Source: Siphonodentalium dalli (taxonomy: Eukaryota; Mollusca; Scaphopoda; Gadilida; Siphonodentaliidae). From it: a stretch of 64,000 nt of DNA. How positions within the stretch are numbered: position 1 is the first letter of the stretch; each line of letters begins with the position of its first letter. Below the pieces are notes generated by a model. That model saw only the letters and a program-made list of their open reading frames with translations. It ran no database searches and had not been told where the DNA came from. This document shows, one piece after another, positions 59,438 to 64,000 of the stretch. The stretch covers positions 52,429,899 through 52,493,898 of the forward strand of contig CP136067.1 of NCBI GenBank assembly GCA_032622095.1, read 5' to 3'. The position numbers were made by a program, and so were the translations under genes.

Positions 59438-59835
59438 ATAATAATAATAATAATGACCAGTTTTATATAGCGATTAACCAATTACTTGCTCTAACACCCT
59501 TGGTACAATATTACCCCTGTCATGTATACAAGCCAATCAATGAACCGGCTGCAGGTGCTGCTCTAGTGTGATCAGAACATGCTCTGATAATAATCAGTAT
59601 GACAAGCTGACTGGTACTATTTTAACGCATGAGTGATGCGAAGCCGACGCATTACGAGTGACCCTGCTCAAGTGTCACAACTTGGCGCTGGTTTCGAAAC
59701 AGCGAGCAATCCGAACAAAGCCGCCAACCCACTGCTATGTGGAGACTCAATGACCGGCGACGCGCTGCGAACCCACAGCGATGTCTTTACAGCGATTACG
59801 ACAAGCTAACCACCGGACCACGGAGTTCCACACCA
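59438..59835 (-). mobile_element. tRNA-derived SINE candidate
   Basis: Read on the minus strand the head begins near 59830 (gaactccgtggtccggtgg). A box A-like TGGTCCGGTGG (59810-59820) and a box B-like GGTTCGCAGCG (59763-59773) are spaced as in a tRNA. A central part follows, and the 3' end reads ctatataaaactggtc then (ATT)n at 59438-59454, a common SINE tail. Box B departs from GGTTCGANTCC in its second half. The element is GC-richer than its surroundings and sits between two diverged copies of a duplicated segment. Confidence 0.55.
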
Positions 59836-60370
59836 TATTGTTGAAACTAATACAAATTCCCAATAAAGCTCATTTCATAGCAGATACTGTTGTACCATGT
59901 GGCATCTACAATGTTGGTGGGAAACCAAGTGAAGTTCCTTAATATGGAATTTGATTTGTTTCTTTCTTTTTTTGATCATTCATGGATCTTGGAAATGTAC
60001 CACTTTGACATTTATGCAAGTGACATATTTTGTTGATACTTTGCACATGCCTAGTGCTATATAGTCTGTTCTCTGTAGACTCATGTCATGGTGGAGTATA
60101 AACCTATATGAGTGCCATGATTGTGAGCATCATACTGGATTTTTATTATGACATCATGTATTCATAACAGGATATTTGGCTATACTAGCATTATGACAGT
60201 TATAGTTGAACTCCGTTGACGCATTTGAAGGACATTTATGGTGTGTTCATTCACATATCTGGCTTTTGATGATTCAGCTTATATTGTGTGATTTCGCGAT
60301 ATAGTTCTTTGCATATGTATGACTGTTTTCATTTTTAGTTATTTAATTCTTTAATTTGATTTATTTTAGA

Positions 60371-60536
60371 GCCTTTGTATGATTGTATGTTATTGTAATA
60401 CAAATGCATTATGTCAGCCTCACAGTAAATTTAAACGAACGCAATATCTCAATATCCTAGACAATTTTAGAAAACAACATGAATCATTCAGTGGGGCGGG
60501 CACCGTCAAAGGCCAGCCAATACACCAACATCCAGG
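60371..60536 (+). CDS. Weak candidate exon between good splice sites
   Basis: A 3' splice-like tract (tttaatttgatttattttag) ends at 60370. A strong 5' splice-like site (CAG|GTAAGA) follows at 60536/60537. The frame between is open (55 codons: KRTQYLNILDNFRKQHESF, then SGAGTVKGQPIHQHP) and GC-richer than the flanks. No recognisable domain. The acceptor text is repeated at 59407-59420 in the duplicated segment. Could equally be chance. Confidence 0.2.
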
Positions 60537-60839
60537 TAAGACAAAGTGCTTCGTGGCGGCCGTACATCGATCCACAGCCAATTAACAACAAGATCCAATA
60601 CCTATGAATTTAGGGAATCGATTACCGTTACGCGGACTCCAAATGGAGACAACATAAGAAGCAATCCATATCGCCTATCCATTTGTGGCTACGTACCTAC
60701 GTAGGTCTGCCTCAAATAAAACGACAGCAGATTTTAATACAAATTGTCGAAGGATGCAGTGACGGATGCGTAGTTCTCAATAATTTAGGGTGCCAAAACG
60801 CGACCACCCTTGATGACCCGATATACCCTGGACGAACGA

Positions 60840-61190
60840 CGGATTTAAAGCCTCATGGCCGTTTGCGCTCCAAAATACACATACATGTACTATTATACGA
60901 TTTGAAATTTTCTCAGTATCGAAATAGGTCGATAAATATCTCAACTACCTTTCCACGAGCATTATGTAACACACACAGACGCATTGAAAAGTAATTAAAA
61001 ATACAACTCGGGGTCCCAAATACAAAACAGCCATTTGAACGACATGGAACAGAAAAGAGCTTTCCGTTGTAGTCTATTCATGATATGGTTGCAATAAAGA
61101 GCGTTTGTTTGATTTCTGGCAAAATGTTGAAAACGGCTGAAAAATGGCTGTGATTTTGGCAAGTGTTTTTTCAGAGCATATGAAGCCGGT
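60840..61190 (+). repeat. Dispersed repeat N, copy 2
   Basis: Collinear with 54895-55290: tatcgaaataggtcgataaat, cagacgcattgaaaag, tagtctattcatgatatgg, cagagcatatgaagcc. Many substitutions, so the pair is old. Confidence 0.6.
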
Positions 61191-61537
61191 ATATATATTT
61201 TTTATTTATCGACCTATCGTATCGGTGGCTCCAAATTACGTAGGAAAACGTTTGGAGGTTTGAACGAGCCATGTCCGTTTAATACATACATCAGAATAAG
61301 AAGCATGAAATCGCCACACAATCTTCAGGCCTCGACTCAAATCGAACCATCTATTTGTGGCAAATTTTAAGCTACTAAATTTAAAATAGAAAATATGTAT
61401 TCGAATGAAAGAACGTACCATACCATGCTGTCGAGTTTGTAACATTTCAACACCACCCGGTTCAGTAATCCAATCATGAGAATCCGTCCTTTCCGAACCG
61501 CCATATCAAATCCAGTCGTAAGTCGGGATTTTTTTTA

Positions 61538-61645
61538 CCCTGTGCCAATGCATTCTCTTATATATGCGAGTCGACCATAGGTCGCCTCGCATATATAAGA
61601 GAATGCATTGGCCTAACAATTTTAATAATTTGTTCTTGTATTTTT
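61538..61645 (-). mobile_element. Family A fragment (one hairpin and spacer)
   Basis: Contains ccctgtgcc, one complete hairpin (61546-61614) and part of the AT-rich spacer, then stops at the 3' end of the LINE at 61650. The other half was not found beyond the LINE. Confidence 0.75.
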
Positions 61646-61649
61646 TAAC

Positions 61650-62345
61650 AATCAATCAGTTTATTTCTCATAAACCTATACATACATAGTTATGGAGATA
61701 ATAACAATTTAAATATATACAATATGTACATAAACATGTGAGCTTCCGGTTGACAAAAGTTGTATACATGGATTATATTACATAACCTTCATCGTTACAT
61801 AGATGTATAATACTATAACATGTATATGCATATTGTAAATATATATAAACATATACAACTAAATATATTTATTGTATATGCCTACATATACATATTTATA
61901 ATTATTTATCAATAACTATGTGTATGCGTATATCGGTACTGTTCTTGCATAAATTTTGACATTGCTTGTTCGACTTATTGTCTAGCTGAGTTATTCGGTC
62001 ATTTCTCGATTTACAATCTTAATAAATTCGCACAACTTGCGGAGATGTGTTACATTGTCGTCGTTGAGTAAATCACTCATCAATATTGTATTAGGGCGTC
62101 GGCCAGTTAACATTGGTAACAATCTGCGCCGGACGTTGGTCATTTTTTACATACGAGAAGGTAGTGAAATTCGTCACCAATTAACCCTGTATCACATAAC
62201 ACGCAAGTGCGATCATCCCGGTCGGTATTGGTCCACCGTCCCGTTTATATTGGTAACTTGTGGTTACTGGTTCGGAATTTGCATAACAGTGTTCGGTTTT
62301 GGTCGCTAAGTACATCAAGATAAGTTTCAAAATCAAAGTCGTGTT
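61650..62345 (-). mobile_element. LINE ORF2 3' fragment, minus strand, with ATTG tail
   Basis: Minus-strand reading gives DFDFETYLDVLSDQNRTLL then KFRTSNHKLPI, then GRW...CVLCDTGLIGDEFHYLLVC, and after a frameshift in an A run RRPNTILMSDLLND then NVTHLRKLCEFIKIVNREMTE and a stop at 61991. This is the typical C-terminus KFRTSNHKLPIExGRW...CxLC...IGDEFHYLFxC...LxKLCxFIxxVN. There is one in-frame stop and one frameshift. The 3'UTR runs to 61650, where it reads gagaaataaactgattgattg on the minus strand. It abuts a fragment of family A. Confidence 0.8.
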
Positions 62346-62688
62346 TGAAAATCCGGTATATATTTTATAATTTCACCCATACAGAGCCCCAGACAAACAT
62401 GAGCAGACGACACTCTTCTATATGCTTCTATATATGTGTGGGGCTCCTGCAGTGTAATGGATGTTTTTTATTGAATTTTGCCATTCCACAATTGACCTCA
62501 GCTCAGTAGTTGACAAGCGTGCACGGGCTGAGAAATTCACACCAATGGCATTAAATGGCTTGTTTTGCCCTGTGAGTATCTTGGTAGTTTGAGTGTATTG
62601 TCCCTTCTCACTGAATAGTGTTGTTCGTCGACTGGTTGCCGAATGGCCACAGAGGCCGCATTAGACTCGCTTTAACTATAGACTACCG
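62346..62688. other. No recognisable feature
   Basis: Sequence upstream (minus sense) of the truncated LINE. Contains mirrored gacactcttctatatgcttc text but nothing assignable. Confidence 0.4.
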
Positions 62689-62950
62689 TTAAACATGTCT
62701 ATACCAAAGCATTGTTTATGATTAGTTATCACATAGGAAATGTTCAGATAATAAGTTGAACACAAGACCATATGTCGTTTGTTGAACTTATTATCTAAAC
62801 ATTTATCTCAATAGCTAGGACTCCTTCTGCACTTTTAATAATCTGCAGTCTGCTTTTATCATCCCAACATCCCTTCAAATTAATAATAGATCATTCCAAT
62901 GTACACTTTTTGCCTGACTGGGACGATCCATTTAGTATACAACGGGTTAA
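62689..62950 (-). mobile_element. Family E element (262 bp)
   Basis: TTAAACATGTCTATACCAAA at the left and ccatttagtatacaacgggTTAA at the right. The centre has the inverted pair cagataataagttgaac and gttgaacttattatctaaac. No coding. Confidence 0.7.
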
Positions 62951-63009
62951 ATTAAACCCGGTATGTATCAGATGACATAAAAGAACACACAAATTTCTAT
63001 GTAAAATTA

Positions 63010-63690
63010 TTCATTATATTTTATGCCGATGACACTGCTCTTTTAGCTGAGACGCCTGGAATACATTAGAAGGCTCTTAACGTTTTTAGTAAATATTGCC
63101 AAAAGTGGAAATCGACAGTTAATGTCGAGAAAGTTAAGGTTTTTTTTATTTCCAAACGAAGTCTGCCGAAAGGCAGGACATTCTTCTATGATGTGGTTAA
63201 AATTGAAGTCTTGAAAATCTTTAATTATCTCGGAATTATACACACTAAATATGGTGCTTTCTCTTTAGCTAAAAAAAGAAAGACCATAGCAGATAAAGCT
63301 AAGAGAGTAATGTATTCAATAATATCAAAAGCCAGAACTCTCAGTCTCTCAGTTAAAAATCAGCTTGATTTATTTGACGCTCATGTTATTCTTCCTTTGT
63401 CATACTGCTGTGACGTGTGGGGGTCGGAAAATAACGATATAACGTACTTAACACATGTACTACATTTAAAATCAACCACCCCAACATCACTATCGATTTA
63501 AGAATCAGCAAGTATTGGTTAAAAGTGAGGAATATGAATGATAATAAATATTGTAAGATGCTATAACGGCTAGCATTGCAGCTCAATGAGAAGGCATCCA
63601 CACAAATATAATGCATAGAAAAAGTGAAAACCATACTAACATATTGCGACCAAGCTCATCTTTTAAGTACCGACATTCATTTTTGTCCTG
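63010..63690 (+). mobile_element. LINE reverse transcriptase fragment with YADD motif
   Basis: FYADDTALLAETPG begins at 63020 and holds the RT catalytic YADD. KALNVFSKYCQKWKSTVN then VEKVKVFFISKR follows, then in another frame (63193 on) VLKIFNYLGIIHTKYGAFSLAKK, ADKAKRVMYSIISKA and QLDLFDAHVILPLSYCCDVWG. The last part, ISIDLRISKYWLKVRNM, is in a third frame (about 63490-63540). The frame change near 63138 coincides with a T8 run. It is a degraded L2/RTE-type palm-to-thumb segment. Confidence 0.8.
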
Positions 63691-64000
63691 AAGAAATTAT
63701 TTTTATATTAAATGCAGCTGTATTAATCGATATATATCTATTTGGGTCTCAAATATTGATAATTCGAACAAAGGTGCTATATACAAAATATTCAAACACA
63801 ACATTTGTTTTGAAAAATTACGTTGCGTTATTAACGTAGATTCGGCTTTGACCTATTATACCGGCATTTGGGAAAACGTGATATTGGACAAAAATATCCA
63901 ACAATGACTGTATATTATGGTCCCAATGTGTTCGCCAATGACTCCTATATACGATAAATGTATAGCATCACGCAAAGATGCCAATAATTTCCCACAGAGA

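Larger units (their letters stand above)
58325..60370 (+). repeat. Old duplicated segment, two diverged halves
   Basis: 58380-58520 (agactcgcgtggtggtgaat...) resembles 60070-60190 (agactcatgtcatggtggag...). 59255-59425 (gaagaacgtattatatggtg, gaggattcagcttatgatat, gatctgttttagag) resembles 60220-60370 (gaaggacatttatggtgtg, gatgattcagcttatattg, gatttattttagag). The SINE and the 131-bp array lie in the region. Confidence 0.5.

Noticed and set aside
1-64000. Retroviral, LTR or Polinton-type elements
   Set aside because: I looked for gag, protease, integrase, envelope and capsid-like text and for paired LTRs and found none that I could support.

Overview
The window reads as gene-poor, AT-rich, repeat-packed nuclear DNA of a marine invertebrate, most likely a mollusc. 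This rests on three things: an intron acceptor in front of a metazoan-type gene, many degraded non-LTR retrotransposon tails of the kinds common in molluscs, and (CCGT)n-bearing repeats of a type I associate with molluscan genomes. There are no bacterial-style operons, and I saw no convincing tRNA or rRNA genes. I saw no LTR, retroviral or Polinton-type element.

Only one host gene is clear: a RASSF9/RASSF10-like gene (CDS 39935-41341, + strand). It has an N-terminal Ras-association domain, coiled coils, the SDTGLSSMHS-type tail of that family and a C-terminal ETLV. A polypyrimidine tract and AG sit directly before its ATG, so at least one exon lies upstream. Two other places (15599-15976 minus, 60371-60536 plus) look weakly exon-like.

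Almost everything else is mobile or tandem DNA. The dominant theme is short non-autonomous DNA transposons flanked by TTAA. I call these families A (about 400 bp, two 69-nt hairpins each), B (4.5 kb), C, D, E and K (about 530 bp). Between 25036 and 30161 they are nested five deep: E contains A, A contains B, B contains C and C contains D, each inserted at a TTAA. Other families are F (TIRs around CGCACATAAT), G (9-bp target duplications), H (1.5 kb, arrayed subterminal repeats, inserted in G with a 7-bp duplication), Q (TIR CCACCCCTGG), M (a palindrome built of tandem units) and L ((CCGT)n elements with a terminal GTCCCCCG hairpin, one inserted in E and one in another L).

Non-LTR retrotransposon fragments are frequent and 5'-truncated: 5444-6415 (ORF1), 10205-10736, 12699-12983, 18725-19365, 46438-47212, 47650-48034, 56388-58068 (350 codons still open, 11-bp target duplication, inside an F element), 61650-62345 and 63010-63690. 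One tRNA-derived SINE candidate lies at 59438-59835.

Tandem arrays lie at 4676-5166 (44 bp unit), 7345-8063 (40 bp), 16803-17107 (48 bp), 41434-42268 (278 bp x3, just past the RASSF gene), 43970-45345, 53616-53776 and 58715-59035. Family letters are mine. All names rest on reading the sequence, not on a database search.
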